Below are positions 1 through 7,329 of a stretch of 40,030 bases of DNA, piece after piece. The position numbers and the translations under genes were made by a program. Positions within the stretch are counted from its first letter, which is position 1, and each line of letters starts with the position of its first letter. The stretch is from an uncultured Bacteroidota bacterium (GTDB lineage: Bacteria > Bacteroidota > Bacteroidia > Chitinophagales > Chitinophagaceae). Under the pieces are notes generated by a model. That model searched no databases. It was not told where the DNA came from and worked only from the letters and a program-made list of their open reading frames with translations. The stretch lies in contig CAIRHQ010000003.1 of NCBI GenBank assembly GCA_903878475.1, positions 1 to 40,030 on the forward strand. The letters run 5' to 3'.

Positions 1-534
1 AGGATACACCTGCAATGAACTGCCCACCAATATAAAAATATCGGCTGTGGTCATCAATTGCGCAGCAGTAGCGATCAACGGAACGGGTTCTTCAAACCAA
101 ACGATATGCGGCCTTAATTGTGCGCCGTCTGCTGCTGCATCGCCCCAATGAATATCGCCACGGATATCATACAAGGTATTTTCATCGGCCGTACTTCTCA
201 TTTTGAATATTTCGCCGTGCAGGTGCAACACATTCAAAGAACCTGCACGTTCATGCAGGTCGTCGATATTTTGTGTAACGATGCTCACCGAATATTTTTG
301 TTCCAATGCTGCCAATCCAAGATGTGCTGCATTGGGTTTAACGGAGGCTACTTCTCTCCTACGATGATTATAGAATTCAAGTACCCGTTCAGGATTTTTC
401 TTAAATGCTCCGGGTGTGGCTACATCTGTGATCGCATGCCCCATCCATAGTCCGTCACTATCGCGAAAGGTTTTGAGTCCGCTTTCTGCACTGATCCCTG
501 CACCGGTAAGTACCACGATATGTTGCTTATTCAT
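1..534 (-). CDS. NAD-dependent protein deacylase, Sir2 class III (3' end cut by window)
   Basis: Sirtuin that removes acyl groups from lysines using NAD+. The first 178 residues are visible; about 50 C-terminal residues lie beyond base 1. Seen: nucleotide-binding GAGISAESG at residues 11-19, TFRD at 22-25, TQNIDDLHERAG at 87-98, catalytic His in the LHGE motif (H106), and the GSSLQVYP segment at the cut edge. Y55 and R58 form the YxxR pair that, in SIRT5 and E. coli CobB, favours succinyl/malonyl lysine, so desuccinylase activity is plausible (inference). The visible part contains no cysteine, so the usual zinc tetrad is absent; the region between HGE and RPHIVWF, where it normally sits, is still about 30 residues long. 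ATG at 534 follows an A/T-rich leader. An EVE-domain gene lies upstream on the same strand after a 98-base gap. Confidence 0.93.
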   Translation of the reverse strand, partial: MNKQHIVVLTGAGISAESGLKTFRDSDGLWMGHAITDVATPGAFKKNPERVLEFYNHRRREVASVKPNAAHLGLAALEQKYSVSIVTQNIDDLHERAGSLNVLHLHGEIFKMRSTADENTLYDIRGDIHWGDAAADGAQLRPHIVWFEEPVPLIATAAQLMTTADIFILVGSSLQVYP

Positions 535-632
535 ATTCAAACTTATGGATTAGGCAAACCATTATGGCTAGGATACGAATTCAATAAATATTGGTAACCC
601 AAGCCCATGGTAAGTAAATATATTTTTGCTTA

Positions 633-1040
633 TCATTCGCCCGCCAATTGCATGATGATCGCCCACTCATCTTCTTTTACGGTTTGAACGGAAAGTCTGC
701 CCAGCCTAACCAGATCCATATTTACCAGGCGTTTATCTTGCTTGATGAGTTGCAGGCTCACGGGTTGTTTTAGTTTCTTAACCGGTTTCAGGTCAACCAC
801 CAACCAGGCGGTTTCTGTAGTTGTTGGATCCTGATACGATTCTTTCATTACGGAGGCAATACCCACGATCTCTACTCCTTCATTGCTGTGGTAAAAAAGT
901 ACCTGGTCACCTTTTTTCATGGCCCTTAAATTATTGCGGGCAGCATAATTGCGTACACCATCCCAGGTAACTTTTTTTTCTTTGGTGAACCTGTCCCAGC
1001 TATATACTTTGGGTTCCGATTTAACGAGCCAGTAAGCCAT
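633..1040 (-). CDS. EVE domain-containing protein
   Basis: A 135-residue protein consisting of one EVE domain (PUA-like fold, thymocyte nuclear protein 1 family). Seen: the N-terminal WLVKSEP, then WDGVRNYAARNNLR and a GDQVLFYHS segment, all diagnostic of the family. EVE domains bind modified bases in DNA or RNA, and some are linked to restriction or RNA modification; nothing in this context points to a particular ligand. An in-frame TTG three codons upstream is possible, but ATG at 1040 fits the conserved MAYWLV start. It is the last gene of the leftward cluster, 39 bases after the LutA-like gene, so it may be co-transcribed. Confidence 0.9.
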   Translation of the reverse strand: MAYWLVKSEPKVYSWDRFTKEKKVTWDGVRNYAARNNLRAMKKGDQVLFYHSNEGVEIVGIASVMKESYQDPTTTETAWLVVDLKPVKKLKQPVSLQLIKQDKRLVNMDLVRLGRLSVQTVKEDEWAIIMQLAGE

Positions 1041-1079
1041 GATGTACAATTGTAGTTAAGATAACGAGGATTTTTTCTA

Positions 1080-1802
1080 TTACTCCCAACCGTTAGCCAG
1101 CACATCTGCGATATGCATGGTTTTGATGGGCAGTTGTTTTCCTTTGATATAGCCATCGAGTTGCATCAGACAGCTTTGATCGGTAGAGATGATGTATTCG
1201 GCACCGGTAGCGAGAGCATTGTTCACTTTTTGTTCGGCCATGCCAATGGAGATGGCATCATACTTCACAGCAAATGTGCCACCAAATCCGCAGCAGGTTT
1301 CATTATCGGCCATTTCAACCAGTTCCAGTCCTTTTACATGACTGAGCAATTTTCGGGGGCCTTCTTTGATCTTACATTCTCTTAGTCCTGCACAACTATC
1401 GTGGTAGGTAACTTTAGCATTCAGGGAAGCCCCAAAGTTCTCGATCTTTAAAATATCGGTGAGAAATTCGGTGAATTCAAAACTTCTTTTGGCGAGGTCT
1501 TTTACCAAATTATGGGAAGCTGCATTTTCAAATAACTTGGGATAATAGTTCCGGATAAAACCAATGCAACTGGCACTGGGCGCCACAACATAATCTGCCC
1601 CACCAAAATCTTTCAGGAATTTACTGCACACTTCTCTTGACTCGTCCCAGAAACCTGCATTGAATGCGGGCTGTCCGCAGCAGGTTTGGTTGGCATTGTA
1701 CTGCACTTCACAACAGGCTTTTTCCAGCACTTTCACCATATTAAAGGCTGTTTGCGGATACAATTGATCAATAAAACAGGGGATGAATAATTGCACTTTC
1801 AT
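1080..1802 (-). CDS. LutA/YkgE-family (Fe-S)-binding protein with two CCG domains
   Basis: 240 residues, the full length of LutA/YkgE proteins, which with LutB and LutC oxidise L-lactate to pyruvate in Bacillus. Two cysteine-rich CCG (DUF224) domains are visible: C9, C41-C42-G and C79 in the first; C137, C170-C171-G and C211 in the second. In related heterodisulfide-reductase subunits these ligate 4Fe-4S clusters. No lutB or lutC is next to it; the neighbours are a lipoprotein gene ending one base upstream and ribH beyond. The lactate role is therefore inferred from family only; it could serve another electron-transfer or glycolate-type oxidase complex. Tight spacing suggests translation from the ribH transcript. 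Confidence 0.9.
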   Translation of the reverse strand: MKVQLFIPCFIDQLYPQTAFNMVKVLEKACCEVQYNANQTCCGQPAFNAGFWDESREVCSKFLKDFGGADYVVAPSASCIGFIRNYYPKLFENAASHNLVKDLAKRSFEFTEFLTDILKIENFGASLNAKVTYHDSCAGLRECKIKEGPRKLLSHVKGLELVEMADNETCCGFGGTFAVKYDAISIGMAEQKVNNALATGAEYIISTDQSCLMQLDGYIKGKQLPIKTMHIADVLANGWE

Positions 1803-1803
1803 A

Positions 1804-2241
1804 TCAACGATGCGTTTTGGTATATTCCTTCACGGTTAATCTTTTATCTTTCACCGCGTCGTATACTTTTATGTCGAGTGTTTGTGGATTCACGTAAAAT
1901 CTAAAATAAGTTTCAAAGCGCTGATCACCATTATAACCTGCTTGAACCGAAAGTTCGGTATCTCCTTGCTCGGGCTTGTTCACCATAAAAGCAATTCCAT
2001 GCCGATGCTCGCTGAATGAATCAATATAGCTATTGGCCTTGATCACAAAGGGCAGTTTCATCAGTTTGGCGGTGATCTTAGATTCCAGTGCCGTATCAGA
2101 AAAACTGTGGATATAGGTCATGGCTGAATCGGGCTTAGCTACTTCGGTAACACTGTCTTTCACCACCGGTTCTTTTTGTTCAGGGCTAGCATTGCAGGCA
2201 GCCAGGCTAATCAACAAGACGGAATAAAAATACAGTTTCAT
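1804..2241 (-). CDS. Small hypothetical lipoprotein
   Basis: I do not recognise a family. It has a hydrophobic signal with a lipobox ending LAAC (C16 would be lipidated), an acidic low-complexity linker to about residue 40, and a folded-looking region of about 100 residues rich in beta-type sequence. It probably sits in the outer or inner membrane facing the periplasm. The gene lies 3 bases after ribH and 1 base before the LutA-like gene, so it is almost certainly in the same operon, but that does not reveal a function. Confidence 0.8.
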   Translation of the reverse strand: MKLYFYSVLLISLAACNASPEQKEPVVKDSVTEVAKPDSAMTYIHSFSDTALESKITAKLMKLPFVIKANSYIDSFSEHRHGIAFMVNKPEQGDTELSVQAGYNGDQRFETYFRFYVNPQTLDIKVYDAVKDKRLTVKEYTKTHR

Positions 2242-2244
2242 GAT

Positions 2245-2733
2245 TTATTTGTTGGTCAGGGAAATCATTTTAAGTGCAGTAACTGCGGCTTCTTCACCTT
2301 TGTGACCATGTTTACCGCCTGTTCTTTCATCGATCTGTTGCTGGTTATCTACGGTAAGCACTCCAAAAATAGTTGGAATGGGAAGGATCAGGTTCAACTG
2401 AAGTATTCCATCGGTAATGGCCTTGCACACATAATCAAAATGTGGGGTATCGCCCCTGAGTACACAGCCGAGTGCGATAAAAGCAGATGGCTTACAAGGT
2501 AAATATTTATGGGTATCCCAATAATGTTTGATGGCGAAAGGTATTTCAAAAGCACCGGGAACGGTAATGGTTGTACGCTTAATATCCGGGTGTGCATCAA
2601 GTACCTTATAGCATCCGGCTTCCAGTTTTTCTATGGTTTCAGCATTCCATTCGGTTCTTATAATAACGATACAGGCATCCTTGGGAAGAAGGATGCCTGC
2701 AGTAGAATATAGTTGCGATGTTGAAACCGACAT
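2245..2733 (-). CDS. ribH: 6,7-dimethyl-8-ribityllumazine synthase
   Basis: Condenses 5-amino-6-ribitylamino-uracil with 3,4-dihydroxy-2-butanone 4-phosphate to give lumazine, the penultimate step of riboflavin synthesis, in the cytoplasm. 162 residues, normal for the family. Seen: the substrate-binding TEWN at 27-30, VPGAFEIP at 58-65, GCVLRGDTPHFDYV at 89-102 with the catalytic His at 98, and GVLTVDN at 124-130 followed by an RTGGKHGHKG tail. Lies 12 bases after the TPR membrane protein and 3 bases before a lipoprotein, as the second gene of a five-gene leftward unit. No other rib gene is in the window. Confidence 0.98.
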   Translation of the reverse strand: MSVSTSQLYSTAGILLPKDACIVIIRTEWNAETIEKLEAGCYKVLDAHPDIKRTTITVPGAFEIPFAIKHYWDTHKYLPCKPSAFIALGCVLRGDTPHFDYVCKAITDGILQLNLILPIPTIFGVLTVDNQQQIDERTGGKHGHKGEEAAVTALKMISLTNK

Positions 2734-2745
2734 GGTTTAACAGGT

Positions 2746-3474
2746 TTATTTTGTTACTCCCAGTCTGGCCAGATATTTATCTGCCTCACCGGATTGTACT
2801 ACACTTGAGTTAGGGTAATTGTCTTTCAGTTGCTGAAATAAGTCAATCGCCTCTTTTGTTTTACCGATGTTCTCGGCATACATTCCTGCAATATAGAGGG
2901 CTGCAGAACTGCTGGCCTCATCTTTATCATTTACCGAAGCAGCTTTCTTATAATAACTTAATGCATCATCGGTATTTTTCTTTTCGGCATAAGCATGACC
3001 CAATAACAGGTAAGCTTTGCTTTCAATCTGATAAGCACCATTGGCATCAAATTCTTTCAAATGCTTGATCGCTTTATCAAACTCTTTGATCTGCAGATAA
3101 CAGGCGCCCACGATATATTCTGCCCTGTTGGCAGAAGAAGTACCGCTATAGCTGCTGATGATCTTCAGTAAGCCGGTGATATTAGTACCACCCAGGACAC
3201 CGCCATTCAGCACGATATTCACTGTATCCTTATTGTAAATTGGATTGGATGCGATCTTATCAAACAGTTTTTCTGCCGGGAAGATCAGTTCGCTTGACTT
3301 CTGTTCGCGGGGTTGTTGATACAAGTATTTGTAGCTAAAATAACTTCCGATCACAATGATCACTACTGATCCGATGATGATGATCATTTTGCTGTTCTTT
3401 TCCCAAAAGCCCTTTGCCCTTTGAACAACATCCATTGGTTCAACTGCTGCAGTGGTGGTTTGCTTATCTGCCAT
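2746..3474 (-). CDS. Membrane-anchored tetratricopeptide repeat protein (YfgM-like)
   Basis: 242 residues: a short cytoplasmic N-terminus, one strong transmembrane segment at about residues 28-46 (II-rich, followed by YFSYKYLY), and then TPR-type helical repeats from about residue 100 to the end, including a clear YYKKAASVNDKDEASS repeat. The layout resembles YfgM/Tol-Pal-type TPR proteins that assist periplasmic folding at the Sec translocon, but this is only an architecture match. The frame is open up to a TTG at 3492; I prefer ATG at 3474 because the start sits directly after an A-rich AAAAATAAAAAA leader, which is typical in Bacteroidota. A near-match promoter TAGGTTTC lies at 3521-3528. 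First gene of the ribH operon. Confidence 0.88.
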   Translation of the reverse strand: MADKQTTTAAVEPMDVVQRAKGFWEKNSKMIIIIGSVVIIVIGSYFSYKYLYQQPREQKSSELIFPAEKLFDKIASNPIYNKDTVNIVLNGGVLGGTNITGLLKIISSYSGTSSANRAEYIVGACYLQIKEFDKAIKHLKEFDANGAYQIESKAYLLLGHAYAEKKNTDDALSYYKKAASVNDKDEASSSAALYIAGMYAENIGKTKEAIDLFQQLKDNYPNSSVVQSGEADKYLARLGVTK

Positions 3475-3753
3475 TTTTTTATTTTTATTCAACTAGTAGT
3501 TCGTGATGAAAGGTTAATGGGAAACCTACTAGCTTCTTTCACTTCCCATTTTCCGTATGATAAATTAATCTGTTGTTCTAATTGCAATTAAATTCTGCTT
3601 AGTGTAGTCTTCGACAAGCTCAGACTGACATTCGACAAGCTTAACTGATATCTTTCTATTGTGTTCTTGTCAGGCTGAGCTTGTCGAAGCCCAATCAAAA
3701 CATAAAACGACAATAATTAACAATTATATTTTAAAAGCACAAGAGCATATTCA
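3475..3753. other. Intergenic region between the TPR gene and pdhA
   Basis: 279 bases, the largest non-coding gap here. It holds the inverted repeat at 3609-3689 and, next to the TPR gene, a weak promoter candidate at 3521-3528 (TAGGTTTC on the minus strand, one mismatch to TAnnTTTG). The rest is A/T-rich and I see no open reading frame or classical U-tract terminator in it. Confidence 0.6.
3609..3689. repeat. REP-like inverted repeat of the TTCGACAAGCTCAG type
   Basis: Left arm at 3609-3630 and right arm at 3668-3689 are 22 bases each and pair with a single mismatch. The 37-base loop opens with a second partial copy of the left arm (TTCGACAAGCTTAACTGA from 3631). The core TCGACAAGCTCAG is a sequence I associate with dispersed palindromic elements in many Bacteroidota genomes. 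It lies between pdhA's 3' end and the TPR gene, and is the only copy I see in the window. Confidence 0.8.
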
Positions 3754-4746
3754 TTAATCTGTAATAAATGGATAATCTTCTTGAACGTAAACATCTTTAA
3801 GCAGTTCACTGTCATCTGGCCAGGGGCTTTCCTCAGCAAAACTAACTGAATCCTCCACCTGATGTTTAACCCGGTCATTCATGATCTCGATCTCTGCATC
3901 AGTAACGCTAAAATCAGTTTTCAGTACCCTCAATACATGTTCGATCGGGTCCCGCTCTTTATATTCTTCTACCTCATCCTTGCTCCGGTATTTCTGAGGA
4001 TCACTCATACTATGCCCTTTATAGCGGTAGGTTTTAATTTCCAATAATGTTGGGCCGCCTTTTTCCCTTGCCCTTTTAACCGCACGCATCACCCCATTAT
4101 GTACATCTTCAGGGCTCATTCCATCAACACTATCACCCGGCATATCGTAGGCATCGGCCAGCTTGTAAATATCCAGCACTTTACTGGTACGGGCCACGGA
4201 AGTTCCCATGGCATAATTATTATTCTCACAAATGAAGACTACCGGTAGGTCCCATAACATGGCCATATTGAATGATTCATGCAACATACCCTGACGAGCA
4301 GCACCGTCGCCAAAAAAGCATAACACTACATTTTCAGTGCCCTTGTATTTTTCAGCAAATGCCAGTCCGGCACCTGTTCCAATCTGAGCACCCACAATTC
4401 CATGTCCGCCAAAGAAATTCTCCTTGAGGCCAAAAAAGTGCATGCTACCACCCTTTCCCTTGCTGCAACCCGTTGCTTTTCCGTATAACTCGGCCATACA
4501 GGCACGAGGTGTGATCCCCTTGGCAATGGCTAGTCCATGGTCGCGATAAGCTGTAATGAATTTATCATCTGCATTGGTAGCGGTCATGCAGCCGGCTGCC
4601 ACAGCTTCCTGCCCAATATATAAATGGCAAAAGCCACGAATCTTCTGCATACCGTACAATTGGCCTGTCTTTTCTTCAAAGCGGCGCAACAGCAGCATTA
4701 ATTCGTACCAGTATAGATAAGTTTCTTTAGAAAACTTCGTTGGCAA
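3754..4746 (-). CDS. pdhA: Pyruvate dehydrogenase E1 component, alpha subunit
   Basis: Thiamine-diphosphate subunit that with the beta subunit decarboxylates pyruvate and passes the acetyl group to lipoyl-E2. 330 residues, normal length. Seen: FCHLYIGQEA near residue 39, the ThDP/Mg motif starting GDGAARQG at 146 and ending ENNNYAMGTS at 174-183, and the loop YRYKGHSMSDP around residue 241. The start appears to be TTG at 4746: a stop codon lies two codons upstream, the first in-frame ATG is at residue 17 inside the conserved first helix, and a perfect promoter box sits 20 bases upstream. pdhB is encoded separately at 13215-14198, so the two subunits are not co-transcribed from an adjacent operon. 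Confidence 0.96.
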   Translation of the reverse strand: MPTKFSKETYLYWYELMLLLRRFEEKTGQLYGMQKIRGFCHLYIGQEAVAAGCMTATNADDKFITAYRDHGLAIAKGITPRACMAELYGKATGCSKGKGGSMHFFGLKENFFGGHGIVGAQIGTGAGLAFAEKYKGTENVVLCFFGDGAARQGMLHESFNMAMLWDLPVVFICENNNYAMGTSVARTSKVLDIYKLADAYDMPGDSVDGMSPEDVHNGVMRAVKRAREKGGPTLLEIKTYRYKGHSMSDPQKYRSKDEVEEYKERDPIEHVLRVLKTDFSVTDAEIEIMNDRVKHQVEDSVSFAEESPWPDDSELLKDVYVQEDYPFITD

Positions 4747-4765
4747 TGGTTATAATTTTAGGCGG

Positions 4766-4773
4766 CAAAGATA
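4766..4773 (-). promoter_or_regulatory. Bacteroidota -7 promoter element for pdhA
   Basis: Minus strand reads TATCTTTG, a perfect TAnnTTTG. A TTG that could be the -33 element is at 4796-4798 (spacer 22). Transcription would start near 4759, leaving a leader of about 13 bases before the TTG start of pdhA, and it argues against any longer N-terminus. Confidence 0.7.
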
Positions 4774-4924
4774 AGGGAGAAAAGGGAATTAGGAACAAGG
4801 AATTAACCACAGACGGCTAAGGGGTTTTAAGGCTGTACCAATATGTGGAATCAGTTCAATAAGAATGCAAGTTTTACGGCCCATACACCGCAATGGAGCA
4901 TTCTTTCAATTATCTTGCAGCCCG

Positions 4925-6010
4925 ATGTTTCGTATCAATAAAATACAGCTGACCCAGTTCAAGAATTACGAAAATGCCTCATTTGATTTACATGAGCGCG
5001 TGGTGGGGATTTGTGGACTGAATGGACAGGGCAAGACCAACCTGCTAGACGCCGTTTATTATTGTTGTTTCACCAAGAGCTATTTTTCAGCAACCGATAC
5101 TGCGGCCATCCTGTTTAATAAAGACGGGTTTCGATTACAAGCTGAATTTACCAGGACTGGGCAGCAGGCCAATATCATTTGCATACACCGGTTGGGTGGG
5201 AAAAAGGAATTATCATTAAATGATGTGCCCTACGAGAAATTCTCGCAACACCTTGGAAAATTTCCTGTGGTGATGATCGCACCCGATGATATTGAACTGA
5301 TCACGGGAGCCAGCGAAGTGAGGAGAAAATACCTGGATATGGTGCTGAGTCAGATGGATAATGAATACCTGACGGCGCTTATCCGCTACAATAAGATCCT
5401 GCAGCAGCGGAATAGTTTATTAAAAAGATTTGCAGAACAGGGCAGTACCGACTGGCCCCTGCTGGAAGTACTGGATGAGCAACTGGTAATACCCGGAAAC
5501 TATATTTATCAATGCCGCAAATCATTTTGCATTGAATTGATCCCATTGGTTAAGCAGTTCTATCATCAGATCGCCAATAATGAAGAACAGATCAATGTTC
5601 AATACGACAGTCGGTTACACGACCAAAGTTTTGAAGGCTTATTGCATGTGATGCGGGAAAAGGATTTTATACTTCAGCGAACCAATGGTGGTATTCATAA
5701 AGATGATATCAGCATACAATTGAATGAACAACCCTTTAAAACTACGGCTTCACAGGGACAAAGAAAAAGCTTGTTATTTGCCCTCAAACTAGCCGAATTT
5801 GAATTGTTGAAATCCAATAAAGGGTTTGCTCCCCTGCTGCTGCTCGACGATGTATTTGAAAAACTGGATGACCAGCGGATGCACCAATTGCTGCAATGGG
5901 TTTGTACTGAAAATAAGGGTCAGGTATTGATCACCGATACGCATAGGGGCAGACTGGAGAATGCTTTTGAGGCGTTGCCGATCCCTTTTCAGATCATTGA
6001 GCTGAAGTAA
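4925..6010 (+). CDS. recF: DNA replication and repair protein RecF
   Basis: SMC-like ATPase that loads RecA at single-strand gaps during recombinational repair, acting with RecO and RecR. 361 residues, the usual size. Seen: N-terminal MFRINKIQLTQFKNYENA, Walker A GLNGQGKTN at 31-39, the ABC-type signature region TASQGQRKS, and Walker B LLLLDDVFEKLD near residue 305. The frame stays open upstream to 4865, but ATG at 4925 gives the conserved N-terminus and lies just after a TATCTTGC box at 4911-4918 that could be a promoter, implying a very short leader. It is followed by a DUF721 gene 55 bases downstream; it is not beside dnaA or dnaN here. Confidence 0.97.
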   Translation: MFRINKIQLTQFKNYENASFDLHERVVGICGLNGQGKTNLLDAVYYCCFTKSYFSATDTAAILFNKDGFRLQAEFTRTGQQANIICIHRLGGKKELSLNDVPYEKFSQHLGKFPVVMIAPDDIELITGASEVRRKYLDMVLSQMDNEYLTALIRYNKILQQRNSLLKRFAEQGSTDWPLLEVLDEQLVIPGNYIYQCRKSFCIELIPLVKQFYHQIANNEEQINVQYDSRLHDQSFEGLLHVMREKDFILQRTNGGIHKDDISIQLNEQPFKTTASQGQRKSLLFALKLAEFELLKSNKGFAPLLLLDDVFEKLDDQRMHQLLQWVCTENKGQVLITDTHRGRLENAFEALPIPFQIIELK

Positions 6011-6065
6011 TTTAAACAAAGGATCAGGCTTAAAAATATTCATCAATAAAAACTAATTTTACTCC

Positions 6066-6347
6066 ATGGGTGAATTATCGTTACAGGATGCCATTCAGCA
6101 ATTTTTGAAAAAAAGCCGCTTAAAGACGGGCATTCAGGCATTGCGCATTGAGGAAGTGTGGGAAGAGATCATGGGCAAGACGATTGCCAAATACACAGAA
6201 AAGATCCAGATCATCAATAATACATTATACATCAGCACCACCGTGGCTCCGCTAAAAAATGAATTGCTTTATCAGAAAGACCAGATCATTCAGCGGGTAA
6301 ATGAAGCATTGGGAGAACAACTCGTGAAAGAGGTGGTGATAAAATAA
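6066..6347 (+). CDS. DUF721 domain protein (DciA-like)
   Basis: 93 residues, essentially only the DUF721 domain: a helical N-terminus, then VWEEIMGKTIAKYTEKIQI and a beta-rich half ending LKNELLYQKDQIIQRVNEALG, matching the family pattern. DUF721 includes DciA, which in many bacteria loads the replicative helicase DnaB (established for the family). Whether this short Bacteroidota version does so is inference. Its position directly after recF, on the same strand, supports a DNA replication link. The 3' end converges on the TraB/GumN gene with a 7-base gap. Confidence 0.85.
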   Translation: MGELSLQDAIQQFLKKSRLKTGIQALRIEEVWEEIMGKTIAKYTEKIQIINNTLYISTTVAPLKNELLYQKDQIIQRVNEALGEQLVKEVVIK

Positions 6348-6354
6348 AAACTAC

Positions 6355-7245
6355 TTAATCGTTCTTCAAAGGTCGAAGTGTATAACCTTCTTTTTTTAAC
6401 AGGGCCAACAATCCTTTCTCACCCACCAGGTGCCCCGCTCCTACGGCTATAAATACCGGTTCCTGCAGCATGATTTTCTTCAATTGAATCACCCAGTTCT
6501 TATTTCGGTTATTCAATAGCACATCCTGATGATCATTCATGCCAAATTCTGTTTTACTGAACATCGTTTCAATTTCATTAAGCTGTTGATGTTTGTACAC
6601 GTTGATCATCGTGTCGAAATACAGTTTATATCGATCCAGGCTGTCGATCGTATTCAATAATTCTTTGGCCTGCTCTTCATAGGGAATGCTGTCGAATACA
6701 GCCGATTGAAAGGCCATGGTTTCCAGTCCCTGTATTTCCTTGTTTTCAGATTTAGCCAGTTTAAGCAACTCCTCTTCTACCCCACTGATGGTTTTGCAAG
6801 GCATCATTTTGGGATATAATAGCGCTTCCAGAAATGCCGGTTTCATTTTTTGGAACATTGTGAGCGAAGTATGCAGGGAGTCTTTAAAAAAAACAGCAAC
6901 ACGGGAGTAGTCGGATGCAGAAAAAAGATCCTTCAATTGTTTGCCCTGATTCATATTCATAAGTGTCATGCCGCTGAGTATGGTAGATGGATCGTCGAGG
7001 TCCAATTCCATGTATACTTCTTGTGCATTTTTCACCGCTGATTTAAGTGCATTACTGAAATGGATATCGTTTACGCATAACAGATGAAAAGTACCGAACA
7101 GATAACTGGGCTTCAATAACCCGTTTCCACTGATTTCCCAAAGCAGGGTATTGTTGTCGGTATTGGTTTGTATAGCTTTGGGCGCAGGTTGTGCATGACA
7201 GGCCGCCATCACGAAAAACAAACCGATCAGGGGAAAAGATTTCAT
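6355..7245 (-). CDS. TraB/GumN family lipoprotein
   Basis: 296 residues from ATG at 7245. A signal with lipobox VMAAC places the lipidated Cys at 16. Family motifs: YLFGTFHLL at 48-56 with His at 54, and the C-terminal GAGHLVGEKG at 269-278, whose HxxG is shared with TIKI-type metalloproteases. TraB/GumN proteins are thought to be membrane-tethered proteases, but substrates are mostly unknown in bacteria. An upstream in-frame ATG at 7275 would add ten residues before the signal and is less likely. Transcribed divergently from the DUF3857 gene across 84 A/T-rich bases. Confidence 0.88.
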   Translation of the reverse strand: MKSFPLIGLFFVMAACHAQPAPKAIQTNTDNNTLLWEISGNGLLKPSYLFGTFHLLCVNDIHFSNALKSAVKNAQEVYMELDLDDPSTILSGMTLMNMNQGKQLKDLFSASDYSRVAVFFKDSLHTSLTMFQKMKPAFLEALLYPKMMPCKTISGVEEELLKLAKSENKEIQGLETMAFQSAVFDSIPYEEQAKELLNTIDSLDRYKLYFDTMINVYKHQQLNEIETMFSKTEFGMNDHQDVLLNNRNKNWVIQLKKIMLQEPVFIAVGAGHLVGEKGLLALLKKEGYTLRPLKND

Positions 7246-7329
7246 GTAAATTATTGTTCTATAAAAATACAGCATAGAAACTATACCACTGAAGGTATTT
7301 TTTTATAATTTGTATGCAAATCACGTACT

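Noticed and set aside
4865-4924. 20-residue N-terminal extension of RecF
   Set aside because: RecF proteins begin at about MFRINKIQL; the extension covers the candidate promoter box.
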